A stretch of DNA of 64,000 nucleotides from Burkholderia stabilis (GCF_001742165.1 NZ_CP016442.1:1922001-1986000), one strand, 5' to 3'; counted from the stretch's first letter, positions 9,142 through 21,990 are shown. Translations and numbers: made by a program. Notes: generated by a model from the sequence alone, not told the origin.

Positions 9142-10413
9142 TTACTGACGGCCTTCGCCGTGTCCGAGCACGACGTACTTCAGCGACGTCAGCCCTTCCA
9201 GGCCGACGGGGCCGCGCGCGTGCAGCTTGTCGTTCGAAATGCCGATTTCCGCGCCGAGGCCGAATTCGAAGCCGTCCGCGAAGCGCGTCGACGCGTTGAC
9301 CATCACGCTCGCCGAATCGACTTCGCGCAGGAAGCGCATCGCGCGGTCGTGATCCTCGGTGACGATTGCATCGGTGTGATGCGAGCCGTAATGGTTGATG
9401 TGCTCGATCGCGGCGTCGAGGCCGTCGACGACCTTGATCGCGAGCACCGGCGCGAGATATTCGGTGTGCCAGTCTTCCTCGGTCGCATCGACGAGCGGGC
9501 CGACGCCCGCATCGGCGAGCACCGCGCGCGCGGCCGCATCGACGCGCAGCTCGACCTGCTTGTCGCGATACAGCTTGCCGAGCGGCGGCAGCAGCTTCGC
9601 GGCGATGCCGCTCGAAACGAGCAGCGTCTCCATCGTGTTGCAGGTGCCGTAGCGATGCGTCTTCGCGTTGTCGCAGACGGTCAGCGCCTTGTCGAGATCC
9701 GCGCGATCGTCGACGTACACGTGGCAGATGCCGTCCAGGTGCTTGATCATCGGCACGCGCGCCTCGTTGATCAGGCGCTCGATCAGGCTCTTGCCGCCGC
9801 GCGGCACGATCACGTCGACGGATTCGGTCATCGTGATCAGCTTGCCGACCGCCGCGCGATCGGCGGTTTCGACGACCTGCACCGCGTCCTGCGGCAAGCC
9901 GGCCGCGGCGAGCCCTTCGCCGATCAGCTTCGCGAGCGCCGTATTCGATTCGAGCGCTTCGGAGCCGCCGCGCAGGATCGTCGCGTTGCCCGACTTCAGG
10001 CACAACGCGGCCGCGTCGATCGTCACGTTCGGACGCGACTCGTAGATGATGCCGATCACGCCGAGCGGCACGCGCATCTGGCCGACCTGGATCCCGCTCG
10101 GGCGGAACTTGAGGTTGCCGATCTCGCCGATCGGATCGGCGAGCGACGCGACCTGGCGCAGGCCTTCGACCATCGTGTTCAACGCCTTGTCCGACAGCGT
10201 CAGCCGGTCGATGAACGCCGCATCGAGCCCCTTTTCGCGGGCGCGGGCGACGTCGCGCGCGTTCGCATCCTTCAGCGCCTGCGCGTCGCGTTCGATCGCG
10301 CGGGCCACGGCGTCGAGCGCCGCGTTCTTCGCGGCCGTGCTGGCGCGCGCCATCGCGCGGGAAGCGTGCCGGGCGCGACGGCCCAGGTCGGTCATGTACT
10401 GATCGATATCCAT
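9142..10413 (-). CDS. proA: Gamma-glutamyl phosphate reductase
   Basis: 423-residue aldehyde-dehydrogenase-fold enzyme of proline synthesis, reducing glutamyl-5-phosphate with NADPH to glutamate semialdehyde. Conserved blocks are [21 protein letters not shown] (about 118-138), [12 protein letters not shown] (146-157) and [13 protein letters not shown] (203-215). The catalytic cysteine is Cys258 in [10 protein letters not shown]. The ATG at 10413 opens [11 protein letters not shown], the usual N-terminus; the longer frame to 10626 would run into holA. It is 166 bp downstream of holA. ProB is not in the window. Confidence 0.96.
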   Translation of the reverse strand: MDIDQYMTDLGRRARHASRAMARASTAAKNAALDAVARAIERDAQALKDANARDVARAREKGLDAAFIDRLTLSDKALNTMVEGLRQVASLADPIGEIGNLKFRPSGIQVGQMRVPLGVIGIIYESRPNVTIDAAALCLKSGNATILRGGSEALESNTALAKLIGEGLAAAGLPQDAVQVVETADRAAVGKLITMTESVDVIVPRGGKSLIERLINEARVPMIKHLDGICHVYVDDRADLDKALTVCDNAKTHRYGTCNTMETLLVSSGIAAKLLPPLGKLYRDKQVELRVDAAARAVLADAGVGPLVDATEEDWHTEYLAPVLAIKVVDGLDAAIEHINHYGSHHTDAIVTEDHDRAMRFLREVDSASVMVNASTRFADGFEFGLGAEIGISNDKLHARGPVGLEGLTSLKYVVLGHGEGRQ

Positions 10414-10579
10414 CGTGTGACTCGAGAAGCGAACCGCGCTCGGCGGCATGAATTCGTGGGGAAACTCGGGGCGGCCATCCGTGCGGAGTGGCCATCCGCG
10501 GCGCGGCGGCCGGAACGGCGCCCGGCTATCGAAGCATTGTAAGCGGGTTGCGCAGCGCGCGCTGAAGGCCCGGAGGGAC

Positions 10580-11674
10580 TTAACGCCGCACGCGACCCGC
10601 GGTCGGCGGTCGCTCGCCGCGCGCACCCGCCACCGTCATCGCGAGCTGGAACAGCCCGTCCCACGGATCGGGCGGCGGTTCGTCCTGCGTACGGCGGCCC
10701 GGCATGACGGCCGTGAGCCCCTTGACCTGCCGGTCGAGCTTCGCGGCGAACGCGAGCGCCTTCTCGAGCACGGCTTCCGACACGCGGTTCAGCGCGGGGC
10801 CGATCAGCCGCTCGCGCGGCCCCCATACGCGGTTCTCGCGCAGCAGCGTCGCCAGCGGCTTGCCGGCCGTCGTGCCGCGCTTGATCCGCAGCAACGTGCG
10901 CAACTCTTCGACGACGGCCCACATCACGAGCACGATCGCCTCGCCCTCGCCCTTCAGCCCGTCGATCATCCGCGCGAGCCGCGCGGCGTCGCCGGCGAGC
11001 ATCGCCTCGTTCAGCTTGAAGACGTCGTAGCGCGCGACGTTCAGCACGGCGTCGTGCACCTGCTCGAACGACAGCGCGCCCTGCGGATACAGCAGCCCGA
11101 GCTTCTGGATTTCCTGGTGCGCGGCGAGCAGGTTGCCCTCGACGCGCTCCGCGATGAACTGCAGCGCGCGACGCCCGTCCTCGCCGGGCGCGGCGCGCTG
11201 GCCCTGCATCGCGAGACGCTGGCCGATCCAGTTCGGCAGTTGCGCGCGGTCGACCGGATCGATCTTCAGCGCGACGCCGCCGTTCTGCAGCGCGGTAAAC
11301 CACGCGGATTTCTGCGTGGCCGCATCGAGACGCGGCAGCGTGACGAGCATCAGCGCATCGGGATTCGGCGTGGCCGCGAGCGTCTTCAGCGCATCGGCGC
11401 CTTCCTTGCCGGGCTTGCCCGACGGAATGCGCAGCTCGATCAGCTGGCGCTCGCCGAACAGCGACATCGCCTGGGTCGCGCCGAGCAGCACGCTCCAGTC
11501 GAAGCCGCGCTCGACCGTATGCACCGAACGATCGGTGAAGCCGGCTGCGCGCGCGGCCGCACGAATGCGGTCGCACGCTTCCTGCGCGAGCAGCGGCTCG
11601 TCGCCGTAGACGGTATAGAGCCCGGCCAACCCCTTCGCGAGGTGCGGCTCCAGCGCATCAAGTCGCAATTGCAT
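10580..11674 (-). CDS. holA: DNA polymerase III delta subunit
   Basis: 364 residues, similar in length to the E. coli delta subunit (343). It begins [22 protein letters not shown] with the HolA signature [19 protein letters not shown] (about 22-41). The delta subunit opens the beta sliding clamp within the clamp-loader complex. It follows lptE by 18 bp, the widely conserved leuS-lptE-holA order. A low-complexity proline/arginine tail ends the protein. Confidence 0.94.
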   Translation of the reverse strand: MQLRLDALEPHLAKGLAGLYTVYGDEPLLAQEACDRIRAAARAAGFTDRSVHTVERGFDWSVLLGATQAMSLFGERQLIELRIPSGKPGKEGADALKTLAATPNPDALMLVTLPRLDAATQKSAWFTALQNGGVALKIDPVDRAQLPNWIGQRLAMQGQRAAPGEDGRRALQFIAERVEGNLLAAHQEIQKLGLLYPQGALSFEQVHDAVLNVARYDVFKLNEAMLAGDAARLARMIDGLKGEGEAIVLVMWAVVEELRTLLRIKRGTTAGKPLATLLRENRVWGPRERLIGPALNRVSEAVLEKALAFAAKLDRQVKGLTAVMPGRRTQDEPPPDPWDGLFQLAMTVAGARGERPPTAGRVRR

Positions 11675-11692
11675 CGGTGCGTGCGCCGTCGA

Positions 11693-12244
11693 TCAGAGCG
11701 GCGGCGGCGGCAGCGGCGCGCGCGGCGCGACGCCCGGCACGACGTCTTCCGGCGCCGGCGTCAGCGAGTGGACGATCGCGAGACGCCGCATCAACTGGTC
11801 GACGGCATCGTTCTGCATGTCGCCGTACAGGATGTCGGCTTCCTGCGCCTTCGCGTTCGTGTACTGATCGCTGTACGTCATCGCGCGGTTCAGCGCGATC
11901 ACGCTCGGCGGAATCAGCACGGTGCCGTCCTTGCTCGTCAGCACGTAGTTCAGCGTGTAGAACAGCGCGTATTCCTGCGCCGAGCCGTACTTGTTGAGCG
12001 TCAGCGTGTTCTGGCCACGCGACTCCCACATGCGCAGCACGGCGTCGGCGTCATCCGCCGACTTGACGATCTTCGTGTCGCTGCCGGCCTCGACGAGGCG
12101 CGTGAGCCGCGCCTCGACGGGCGCCGGCGCGCCGGCCACCAGCAGGTGCTTGAACGCGTAGTCCTGCTGGCCGCGCAACTGGAAGCCGCATGCCGACAGC
12201 GCGAGTGCGCTGCCGACGAGCATCAAAAACGATCTGCGGATCAC
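11693..12244 (-). CDS. lptE: LPS-assembly lipoprotein LptE
   Basis: 183-residue lipoprotein with a signal peptide and lipobox LSAC (Cys19), then GFQLRGQ, the hallmark start of mature LptE. It plugs the LptD barrel that inserts lipopolysaccharide into the outer membrane. The start is chosen as GTG at 12244, because AAGGAG lies 5 bp upstream and the signal peptide begins correctly there; no ATG fits as well. The reading frame continues upstream inside leuS but that part is a shadow. The C-terminus is proline-rich. 38 bp after leuS. Confidence 0.92.
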   Translation of the reverse strand: MIRRSFLMLVGSALALSACGFQLRGQQDYAFKHLLVAGAPAPVEARLTRLVEAGSDTKIVKSADDADAVLRMWESRGQNTLTLNKYGSAQEYALFYTLNYVLTSKDGTVLIPPSVIALNRAMTYSDQYTNAKAQEADILYGDMQNDAVDQLMRRLAIVHSLTPAPEDVVPGVAPRAPLPPPPL

Positions 12245-12282
12245 CTTCGCTCCTTCTGTGTACGTCCGACGGCCAACGGCCG

Positions 12283-15056
<2,774 letters not shown>

Positions 15057-15084
15057 AAAAGGCTGCCAACCGGGAAAAACGTTG

Positions 15085-15090
15085 ATTATA
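15085..15090 (-). promoter_or_regulatory. leuS: -10 element of a leuS promoter
   Basis: A perfect TATAAT reads on the minus strand at 15090-15085, predicting a start near 15078 and a leader of about 200 nt before the leuS ATG. No good -35 hexamer was found at 16-18 bp spacing, so the promoter may be activator-dependent or weak. Confidence 0.5.
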
Positions 15091-15170
15091 CCGCCCGCGC
15101 CGGCCCATTCGGCCGGTCTTGCGGCGTACGGCCGATCCCGCGGCAGGCGCGGGCCGGCCAGGCAATCCGC

Positions 15171-15632
15171 TCAGCGGTTCGCCGGTACGGCAGACGGCGC
15201 GACGGAACCGCCCGCCTGCGGCGGCACGTCGGTCACGAAGCCGATCCGCGTGAGGCCCGCGGCCTGCGCGGCGCCCATCACCTGCGCGATCACGTCGTAG
15301 CGCGTCGCGCGGGATGCGCGCAGCCGCAGCTCGGGCGGCGCGCCGCCCGCGGCGGCGGCCCGGAAGCGCGCGGGCAGCGCGTCGAGCGCGACCGGCGCGT
15401 CGTCCCAGTACAGCTTGCCCGCGTCGTCGATCGACAACGTCACGGATTGCGGCGTATCGCGCGCGACGCTGGCCGCGACCTTCGGCAGATCGAGCCGGAT
15501 CGCGTGCGTCATCAGCGGCGCGGTAATGATGAAGATGACGAGCAGCACGAGCATCACGTCGATCAGCGGCGTCATGTTGATCTCCGCCATCGGCGCGGAC
15601 GTCTTGTGGTGCTCGAGCCCGCCGAATGCCAT
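15171..15632 (-). CDS. exbD: ExbD/TolR-family biopolymer transport protein
   Basis: 153 residues with a short cytoplasmic N-terminus, one membrane helix at about 24-42 (PLIDVMLVLLVIFIITAPLM) and a periplasmic domain. Asp25 in PLIDVMLVL matches the conserved proton-path aspartate of ExbD/TolR. It pairs with the ExbB-like protein encoded 24 bp upstream to make a proton-driven motor that energises outer-membrane transport. No TonB gene lies beside it, so ExbD rather than TolR is inferred from the MotA/ExbB partner type. Confidence 0.86.
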   Translation of the reverse strand: MAFGGLEHHKTSAPMAEINMTPLIDVMLVLLVIFIITAPLMTHAIRLDLPKVAASVARDTPQSVTLSIDDAGKLYWDDAPVALDALPARFRAAAAGGAPPELRLRASRATRYDVIAQVMGAAQAAGLTRIGFVTDVPPQAGGSVAPSAVPANR

Positions 15633-15656
15633 GGTTGCTCCTCCGGGATGGGCGCG

Positions 15657-16325
15657 TCAGGCTTCCTGCGCGCACACGAACACGTGCAGGTCGCGCGCGA
15701 AGCCGTCGAGTTCCTCGGCGAGCTGCCGCACGAGCCGCCCGAGGATGTTGTACGCAAGCACCGCCGGAATCGCGACGACGAGCCCGAACGCGGTCATGAT
15801 CAGCGCCTCGCCGACCGGCCCCGCGACGTTCTCGATCTGCGCCTGCCCGCTCGCGGCGATGCTGCCGAGCGCGTGGTAGATGCCCCACACGGTGCCGAGC
15901 AGCCCGACGAACGGCGCGGTGCTGCCGATCGACGCGAGCAGCACCTGGCCAAACTCCAGGCGCCGTTGCGAGCGCAGCATCGCGTGGCGCAACGCGCGCA
16001 GCACGCGCTCGCTGCGCTCGACGCGCGCGGCCAGCGCAGCCGGATCGTGATCGTCGGCCGCGTCGCGCGCAGCTTCGGCAAGCGGCACGAACACGCGCTC
16101 GCGATCGGCGCCGGCGAGCGCGGCGATACCCGCGTCGAGCGACGGCGCGCGCCAGAACGCGGCGAGCGCGCGCGGCCCCTGCCGCTTTGCGCGGATCAGC
16201 AGCCAGGCTTTCATGAAGAGGAAGCACCAGCTGGCGACGGACATCGCCAGCAGCACATAGGCGACGGCGTGCGTGATCGCATCGCCGCTTTCGAGGTAGT
16301 GGACAACGCCGGTGGGTATCGCCAT
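15657..16325 (-). CDS. exbB: ExbB/MotA/TolQ-family proton channel protein
   Basis: 222-residue membrane protein with three helices: about 20-40, a long cytoplasmic loop, and two C-terminal helices around 133-150 and 172-195. The conserved channel segment STAPFVGLLGTVWGIYHAL and VGEALIMTAFGLVVAIPAVLAYN identify the family. It forms the stator ring around ExbD. Positioned between dapB (18 bp upstream) and exbD. Could in principle be a TolQ-like paralogue, but no TolA, TolB or Pal genes are nearby. Confidence 0.87.
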   Translation of the reverse strand: MAIPTGVVHYLESGDAITHAVAYVLLAMSVASWCFLFMKAWLLIRAKRQGPRALAAFWRAPSLDAGIAALAGADRERVFVPLAEAARDAADDHDPAALAARVERSERVLRALRHAMLRSQRRLEFGQVLLASIGSTAPFVGLLGTVWGIYHALGSIAASGQAQIENVAGPVGEALIMTAFGLVVAIPAVLAYNILGRLVRQLAEELDGFARDLHVFVCAQEA

Positions 16326-16343
16326 CGGAGTTTCCCCGTTGTG

Positions 16344-17141
16344 TCAGCGCAGGCCGAGCACGTCCTGCATGTCGAACAGGCCGGCGCCACGCGCCGACAG
16401 GAAATGGACCGCGCGCAGCGCGCCTTGCGCGTACGACACGCGGCTCGACGACTTGTGCGTGATCTCGATGCGCTCGCCGATCCCGGCGAACAGCACGGTG
16501 TGATCGCCGACGATGTCGCCACCGCGCACCGCGGCAAAGCCGATCGTCGACGGATCGCGCTCGCCCGTCACGCCGTGGCGGCCGTACACCGCGCACTCGT
16601 CGAGCGAGCGGCCGAGCGCGCCGGCGACGGCTTCACCCATCATCAGCGCGGTGCCCGACGGCGCATCGACCTTGTGACGGTGATGCGCCTCGATGATCTC
16701 GATGTCGTAGCCGTGCGAGAAATGCTTCGCCGCGAATTCCAGCAGCTTCAGCGTGACGTTCACGCCGACGCTCATGTTCGCCGCGAACACGATGCCGATC
16801 TTGCCCGCGGCGGCCTGCAGTTCGGCCTTCTGCTCGGCGGTGAAGCCGGTCGTGCCGATCACGAGCTTCACGTCGTGGCGCAGCGCGGCCTCGATGTGCG
16901 CGATCGTGCCTTCCGGCCGCGTGAAATCGATCAGGTAGTCGGCCTGCGCGAACACGGCGTCGAGGTCGTCGGTCAGCTTGATCCCGGTTTCCTTGCCGAG
17001 GAACGCGCCCGCGTCCTGGCCGAGGAACGGCGAACCGGCGCGGTCGAGCGCGCCGACGAGCTGGGCGTCGGGATCGTTGAGAACGGCTTCGATCAGCATC
17101 CGGCCCATTCGGCCCGATGCACCGGCAATCGCAATCTTCAT
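16344..17141 (-). CDS. dapB: 4-hydroxy-tetrahydrodipicolinate reductase
   Basis: 265-residue enzyme of lysine and diaminopimelate synthesis, reducing the DapA product with NAD(P)H. Nucleotide-binding motif GASGRMGRM at residues 7-15; catalytic block [16 protein letters not shown] at 151-166, with the conserved His pair and Lys157. Length is usual. It follows bamE by 63 bp and is followed by exbBD, an order common in Burkholderia. Confidence 0.96.
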   Translation of the reverse strand: MKIAIAGASGRMGRMLIEAVLNDPDAQLVGALDRAGSPFLGQDAGAFLGKETGIKLTDDLDAVFAQADYLIDFTRPEGTIAHIEAALRHDVKLVIGTTGFTAEQKAELQAAAGKIGIVFAANMSVGVNVTLKLLEFAAKHFSHGYDIEIIEAHHRHKVDAPSGTALMMGEAVAGALGRSLDECAVYGRHGVTGERDPSTIGFAAVRGGDIVGDHTVLFAGIGERIEITHKSSSRVSYAQGALRAVHFLSARGAGLFDMQDVLGLR

Positions 17142-17204
17142 GGCTTTCTACACGACAGGTCTAAAGGCGGGCGGCGCATGCCGCCCTGGTTCCGCAAGCC
17201 GGGC

Positions 17205-18026
17205 TTACTGCGCCGGCGCGGTGAGCGGCTGGTTCTGCAGGTTGTCGGAGCCTTGCGGGCCGACCGGCGGCGACGCCTCATTCGACACGTTCGGTTGCGG
17301 CGGACGATGGAACTGGAACTGCGGCTGGATCGCCGGCGCGGCGCCCGGCGGCTGGCCGCCCGGTACCGGCGCGCCGCCCGAAGCCTGCGCGGACGGCGTG
17401 AAACGACGTCCGGCCGAACCCTGCCCCGACACCTGGTTGGTCGCGCGGTTCGCCGCGCGGGCAGCCTGCGCGTTCGCATCCTGGTCGACCGCTGCGCCGG
17501 AGGCCGGCGCGACGGACGGGCTGGCGACGACATCCGGCACCGGCGTACTCGCCGCCGCCTGCGCCTGCGCGGCGCTCGCCGCAGCGGCTTCCGACGCCTT
17601 CTTCGCCGCCGCGGCCGCCTTCGCCTTCTTGCCGCCGCGATCGCCGTCGATGTCGGCCAGCAGGTCGAGTTCGGACGGCAGATTGTCGGCGCCGCTCCAG
17701 CCCGCGAGGCGATCGCCCGAGAACGTCACGACGAGGTCGCGCTGCTGGACGATCGCCGTCGAGCCGCGCTTGAAGTAGAAGAGGTAATCCCAGCGGTCGG
17801 CGTGGAACATGTCCGCCAGCAGCGGCGTGCCGAGCAGCGCGCGCACCTGCTCGCGCGTCATGCCGACCTGCAGTTGCGCGGCTTTCTCCTGCGACACGAA
17901 GTTGCCTTGCACGACGGTGATCCGATAGGGCGTGATGCTCTGCGCGATGCGCTGCGTCACGCTGTCGTATGACGAACAACCCGCCAGCGCGGCAACGGCG
18001 GCGGCAGCGATGATGGCACTCCGCAT
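17205..18026 (-). CDS. bamE: Outer membrane assembly lipoprotein BamE with long low-complexity tail
   Basis: 273-residue lipoprotein: lipobox ALAGC (Cys17), then the SmpA/OmlA domain (about 30-120) with the motif VGMTREQVRALLGTPL. It is part of the BAM complex that inserts outer-membrane barrels. E. coli BamE is about 113 residues; here an extra 150 residues rich in Ala, Pro, Gln and Asn, with a Lys-Ala stretch, follow the domain. The start at 18026 puts the signal peptide in place; the frame up to 18146 is not needed. It diverges from fur, with only about 140 bp between the start codons. Confidence 0.9.
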   Translation of the reverse strand: MRSAIIAAAAVAALAGCSSYDSVTQRIAQSITPYRITVVQGNFVSQEKAAQLQVGMTREQVRALLGTPLLADMFHADRWDYLFYFKRGSTAIVQQRDLVVTFSGDRLAGWSGADNLPSELDLLADIDGDRGGKKAKAAAAAKKASEAAAASAAQAQAAASTPVPDVVASPSVAPASGAAVDQDANAQAARAANRATNQVSGQGSAGRRFTPSAQASGGAPVPGGQPPGAAPAIQPQFQFHRPPQPNVSNEASPPVGPQGSDNLQNQPLTAPAQ

Positions 18027-18168
18027 GCGACTCCTCTGAAAGTGCGAAAGCGATTCTGGGATCATTTCCTTCACCGTGCTGGCCCGCATCGCGGGCCGCG
18101 CGTGTATCTGGAACGGCGAAAAGCCGGTAACATTGAAGCCCTGCATTGTACTCTAGGGATGCCTAGCC

Positions 18169-18597
18169 ATGACCAATCCGACGGATCTCAAGAATATCGG
18201 GCTAAAGGCCACCCTACCGCGCCTCAAGATTCTCGAGATCTTCCAGCAGAGCCCCGTGCGCCACCTGACGGCAGAAGACGTCTACCGCAATCTGCTCAAC
18301 GAGCAGCTCGACATCGGGCTCGCCACCGTCTACCGCGTGCTCACGCAGTTCGAGCAGGCCGGCCTGCTCTCGCGCAGCAACTTCGAATCCGGCAAGGCGG
18401 TGTTCGAACTGAACGAAGGTTCGCACCACGACCACCTCGTGTGCCTCGATTGCGGCCGCGTCGAGGAATTCTTCGACGCCGAGATCGAAAGCCGCCAGCA
18501 GGCGATCGCGAAAGAGCGCGGCTTCCGCCTCCAGGAACACTCGCTCGCGATGTACGGCTCCTGCACGACTGAAAACTGCCCGCACCGCAAGCACTGA
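18169..18597 (+). CDS. fur: Ferric uptake regulator
   Basis: 142-residue metal-dependent repressor of normal length. N-terminal winged helix with the segment [19 protein letters not shown], then the metal-binding [11 protein letters not shown] (about 87-97) and a C-terminal CTTENCPH cysteine pair. With Fe2+ it represses iron uptake genes. It is transcribed alone, away from bamE, and is followed by a terminator. The divergent bamE-fur arrangement is widespread in beta-proteobacteria. Confidence 0.96.
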   Translation: MTNPTDLKNIGLKATLPRLKILEIFQQSPVRHLTAEDVYRNLLNEQLDIGLATVYRVLTQFEQAGLLSRSNFESGKAVFELNEGSHHDHLVCLDCGRVEEFFDAEIESRQQAIAKERGFRLQEHSLAMYGSCTTENCPHRKH

Positions 18598-18620
18598 ATC
18601 GCGCCACCCGCGCACGAAGC

Positions 18621-18661
18621 ACGGCCCGGCCGGCATCTCGCCGCCCGGGCCGTCTTCTTTT
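18621..18661 (+). terminator. Terminator of fur
   Basis: ACGGCCCGG (18621-18629) pairs with CCGGGCCGT (18645-18653), followed by CTTCTTTT. It starts 23 bp after the fur stop codon. Confidence 0.75.
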
Positions 18662-18713
18662 CGGGATAGCGCCGCGCGTCGCGCGGGCCGGTTCGGAACG
18701 CTTACGAAAACCC

Positions 18714-18743
18714 TTCGGCCTTCTCCCGCGGCCTACGGCCGAA
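18714..18743 (-). terminator. Possible terminator of the allA operon
   Basis: TTCGGCC (18714-18720) and GGCCGAA (18737-18743) form a 7-bp stem. On the minus strand it is followed by GGGTTTTC, about 30 bp after the allA stop. Loop is long, so this is tentative. Confidence 0.4.
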
Positions 18744-18774
18744 ACACGGCACGCGGCACGCGCTACGCGTCGCG

Positions 18775-19299
18775 TCAGGCCGCGCTTGCGCGAACCGGCT
18801 CGAACTCGAGCGCCCACGCGCTGCCGAGCGGGATCTCGTCGCAATTCGGCTGCGGGCCGCCGCGATCGACGATCACGAAATCGCTGACCGCGTCGAGCGC
18901 GAGCAGCGGGTGATGCCAGACACCTTTCGCATAGTTCACGCCCTGCCAGCCTTCGGCCAGGAACGCGCGCATCGCATCGGGCCGGAACTCGCCGGCCGGC
19001 GCGACGACGACCGCGTAACGCGACACGGCCGCGAGCGGGATGAACGCCTGGCTGCCGTGCGGATGGCGTTCCATCAGCGTGATCGCGACCGGTAGCGCGC
19101 GCGGCTGCGCACGAAACACGCTGACGAGCGGCCGGCCGCCGTCCGCGCAGACGTCGACCGTCGCGAGGTCGTGGAAGCGCTCGGTCGTGCCGCCGTTGAT
19201 CGGGAAATGCCGTGCGCCTTCGAGCGCGATCACGTCGCCGAACGGCGCGAACGCTTCGCGGGTCAGGCGCTCGACGCGCAGGATGTGCGGTTCGCTCAT
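18775..19299 (-). CDS. allA: Ureidoglycolate lyase
   Basis: 174-residue enzyme of the AllA (PF04115) family, converting (S)-ureidoglycolate to glyoxylate and urea. Family features are visible: [12 protein letters not shown] near the N-terminus, [15 protein letters not shown], the [11 protein letters not shown] metal-region block and WHHPLLAL. Two in-frame Met codons are possible (19305 and 19299). The second is preferred because AAGGAGG then lies 8 bp upstream, whereas it would be only 2 bp from the first. It follows alc by 14 bp, so the two enzymes act in sequence on allantoate. Confidence 0.9.
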   Translation of the reverse strand: MSEPHILRVERLTREAFAPFGDVIALEGARHFPINGGTTERFHDLATVDVCADGGRPLVSVFRAQPRALPVAITLMERHPHGSQAFIPLAAVSRYAVVVAPAGEFRPDAMRAFLAEGWQGVNYAKGVWHHPLLALDAVSDFVIVDRGGPQPNCDEIPLGSAWALEFEPVRASAA

Positions 19300-19313
19300 G
19301 CTCATGCCCTCCT

Positions 19314-20321
19314 TCAAGCCGGCTCGCCCCACAGACGCAGGCGCGACACGCCGCCGTCCGGGAAGATGTTGAAACGCACATGCGTGACGGGGCCGAGCGC
19401 CGCGAGCTGGTCGAACGTGTGCACGTGGTCCATCGTCAGCTTCTGCTCGCCGAGCAGTTCGGCCCAGAACATCGCCTGCGTGACGAGCGAATCGTCGGTG
19501 CCGCCCGCCACCCGCGCGGCCTGCAGCGAGCAGCGATCGGGGAAGTTGCCCTTGAAGAACGCCGTATCGACCTCGACGCGCCTGATGATGCCCGGCCGCG
19601 CCAGCGCGACGATCGCCCAGTCGTTGCCGGGCTCGCGGCGGCGCCGCGTTTCCCAGCCGTCGCCCATGTTCACGCCGCGCCCCGGCATCAGCATCTGCGA
19701 CGCCGGGCCGAAGTGCTGGTTGTTCGCGGCCACCAGATAACCGCCGTTCTCGATCGCCGCGAGGTCGACGAGTTCGCCGGCCGGCACCTGGCGCCAGTCG
19801 CGTTGCGGCTGGCCGTACACGCGCAGCCGCGCGAGGCCGCCGTCCGGATACAGGTTCACGCGCAGGTGTGTATACGGCTGCGTATCGTCGACGCTCACGT
19901 AGTGATGCGAATTGCCCTGCAGCGTCGTCGCGGGGACGATCGTTCGCCATTCGGCTGTGTCCGGCGGCGTATCGCCGTCGGCGACGCACGCGTCGATCGA
20001 CGCGGCCGGCGGGAAGTTGCCGGTGAAGTGGCTCGTATCGAGGTCGACACCGTGGATCACGCCCGGCCGCGCGAGCCGCACCACGCAGAAGTCGTGGCCG
20101 GTCGTACGCTTGCGGCGCGTTTCCCAGCCGTCCATCCACTTGCCGTGGTCGTCGTACTTGCCGGGAATGAACACGGCCGGCTCGGGGTTCAGCATGCGCT
20201 CTTTCGGCGCGAAGAATTCGTCGCTCGCGAACAATGCCTGCGCACCGAGGCGCGGGTCGGCGAGGTTCATGTAACGCCGCGTAAACGCCGGCGCGTTCGG
20301 ATCGAGGATGGGGGCTGCCAT
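19314..20321 (-). CDS. alc: Allantoicase
   Basis: 335-residue enzyme that hydrolyses allantoate to ureidoglycolate and urea. It consists of two related beta-sandwich repeats, visible as paired motifs: [24 protein letters not shown] and [25 protein letters not shown], and [17 protein letters not shown] and [17 protein letters not shown]. The ATG at 20321 begins [13 protein letters not shown], the usual opening. The gene sits between dctA (104 bp upstream) and allA in one operon. Confidence 0.95.
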   Translation of the reverse strand: MAAPILDPNAPAFTRRYMNLADPRLGAQALFASDEFFAPKERMLNPEPAVFIPGKYDDHGKWMDGWETRRKRTTGHDFCVVRLARPGVIHGVDLDTSHFTGNFPPAASIDACVADGDTPPDTAEWRTIVPATTLQGNSHHYVSVDDTQPYTHLRVNLYPDGGLARLRVYGQPQRDWRQVPAGELVDLAAIENGGYLVAANNQHFGPASQMLMPGRGVNMGDGWETRRRREPGNDWAIVALARPGIIRRVEVDTAFFKGNFPDRCSLQAARVAGGTDDSLVTQAMFWAELLGEQKLTMDHVHTFDQLAALGPVTHVRFNIFPDGGVSRLRLWGEPA

Positions 20322-20425
20322 GTCGTCTCCATAAATTTGAAAAGCGCCGGTGCATCGAGGCGCCGGCCGCATGTCTTCGATCGCGCGGGACAACCAGGGG
20401 AAAGCCGCCCCGCGCGGCGGCGCGC

Positions 20426-21766
20426 TCAGAGCGCGTGGGCCTGGTCGCCCGCGACCGGCGCCGGGTTGCCTTCCTCTTCGGCCGGCACGTAGCGCAACTC
20501 GCGATTCAGCACGCGCGTCGCGCGGGCGCGGTCGATGTCGTTCTCCCACACCGCGACCACGACCGTCGCGACGCAGTTGCCGATCAGGTTGGTCACCGCG
20601 CGGGCGATCCCGACGAACCAGTCGACCGGCAGGATCAGCACAAGGCCGAGCCCCGGAATCGCGGGAATCGCCGACAGCGTCGCCGCGAGAATCACGATCG
20701 CCGAGCCGGGAATCCCGTGCGCGCCCTTCGACGTGACGAGCGACACGAGCAGCACGACGATCAGGTCATGCGTCGACAGCGGCGTGTTGGTGGCCTGCGC
20801 GATGAACAGCACGGCGAGCGTCAGGTAGATCGAGAAGCCGTCGAGGTTGAACGAGTAGCCGGTCGGGATCACGAGGCCGACCGTCGAATCCTTGACGCCC
20901 ATGTATTCGAGCTTGCGCATCACCTGCGGCAGCACCGCGTCCGACGACGCCGTACCGAGCACGATCGACAGTTCCTCGCGCAGGTAGCGGATCAGCTTGA
21001 ACACCGAGAAGCCCGCGAGCCGCATCACCGTGCCGAGCACGACCGCGACGAACACGAAGCAGCTCAGGTAGAACACGGCAACGAGATAACCGAGCTGCTT
21101 GAGCGACGCGACGCCGTACTTGCCGGTCGTGAACGCGATCGCGCCGAGCACGCCGAGCGGCGCGAGCTTGATGATGAAGCCGATGATACGGAAGAACACG
21201 TGCGACAGTTCCTCGATCAGCGAGTTGACGCGCTGCGCCTTGTCGCCGAGCAGCGACAGCGCGGAGCCGAACAGCACCGCGAACACGAGGATCTGCAGGA
21301 TGTCGCCCTTCGCGAACGCGTCGATCGCGGTCTCGGGGATGATCTTCATCAGGTAGCCGGCCGTGTCCTTCAGGCTTTCGGCGTTCTTCGCGTATGACGC
21401 GAGCGACGACGCGTCGAGCGAGCGCAGGTCGATGTTCATCCCGACGCCCGGCCGCGTGAGCCACGCGAGGATGAGGCCGATGCCGAGCGCGAGCGTCGTC
21501 ATGATCTCGAAGTAGATGACGGCCTTCAGGCCGACCCGGCCGACCTTCTTCAGGTCGCCCGCATTGGCCATCCCGCTGACCACGACGCAGAACACGATCG
21601 GGCCGATGACCATCTTGATGAGCTTCAGGAAGCCGTCGCCGAGCGGCCTTAACGATTCGGCGAAATGCGGGAAGAACGCGCCTAGCGCGATCCCCAGGAT
21701 CAATGCGACGACTACCCGGCCAAACAGCGAATTGAGGAATTTCGACACGGCGCTCTCCCGATCCAA
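20426..21766 (-). CDS. dctA: DctA-type dicarboxylate:cation symporter
   Basis: 446-residue member of the DAACS family with its usual helices and re-entrant loops. Signature segments are [23 protein letters not shown], the serine-rich [36 protein letters not shown] and [15 protein letters not shown]. DctA proteins import succinate, malate and fumarate. Its place at the head of an alc-allA operon suggests uptake of an allantoin-pathway acid such as allantoate or glyoxylate, which is inference. The start at 21766 could shift to a downstream codon by a few residues. Confidence 0.9.
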   Translation of the reverse strand: MDRESAVSKFLNSLFGRVVVALILGIALGAFFPHFAESLRPLGDGFLKLIKMVIGPIVFCVVVSGMANAGDLKKVGRVGLKAVIYFEIMTTLALGIGLILAWLTRPGVGMNIDLRSLDASSLASYAKNAESLKDTAGYLMKIIPETAIDAFAKGDILQILVFAVLFGSALSLLGDKAQRVNSLIEELSHVFFRIIGFIIKLAPLGVLGAIAFTTGKYGVASLKQLGYLVAVFYLSCFVFVAVVLGTVMRLAGFSVFKLIRYLREELSIVLGTASSDAVLPQVMRKLEYMGVKDSTVGLVIPTGYSFNLDGFSIYLTLAVLFIAQATNTPLSTHDLIVVLLVSLVTSKGAHGIPGSAIVILAATLSAIPAIPGLGLVLILPVDWFVGIARAVTNLIGNCVATVVVAVWENDIDRARATRVLNRELRYVPAEEEGNPAPVAGDQAHAL

Positions 21767-21789
21767 CGGTTGCAGTTTCGTCTGTTCAT

Positions 21790-21804
21790 ACTGGTAAGAC
21801 CAGT
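21790..21804. promoter_or_regulatory. FadR-subfamily GntR operator upstream of dctA
   Basis: ACTGGT-AAG-ACCAGT, a perfect palindrome with the GGT-N3-ACC core used by FCD-type GntR regulators (as in the PdhR and LldR sites TTGGT-N3-ACCAA). It lies 24 bp upstream of the dctA start codon. Confidence 0.65.
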
Positions 21805-21962
21805 GATGTTATGGTGGATAGTAGGAAGCCGATATAGTCGCGTCAAGGACGGACGAAATAGGGATTTCCCGCCCCTCCCCACCCGCTCGAGACGCACCGG
21901 ACAGGGGCAGATCGTGGCTTTCCCGTAGGGCGGTCATGCACCGCCTGCGTGCGGATTACAAT

Positions 21963-21977
21963 GCCGGTCAGACCGGC
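21963..21977. promoter_or_regulatory. FadR-subfamily GntR operator upstream of the GntR gene
   Basis: GCCGGT-CAG-ACCGGC, perfect 6-bp arms with the same GGT-N3-ACC core as the site at 21790, 14 bp before the regulator's start codon. Suggests autorepression. Confidence 0.6.
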
Positions 21978-21990
21978 CAAAGTTCACATC

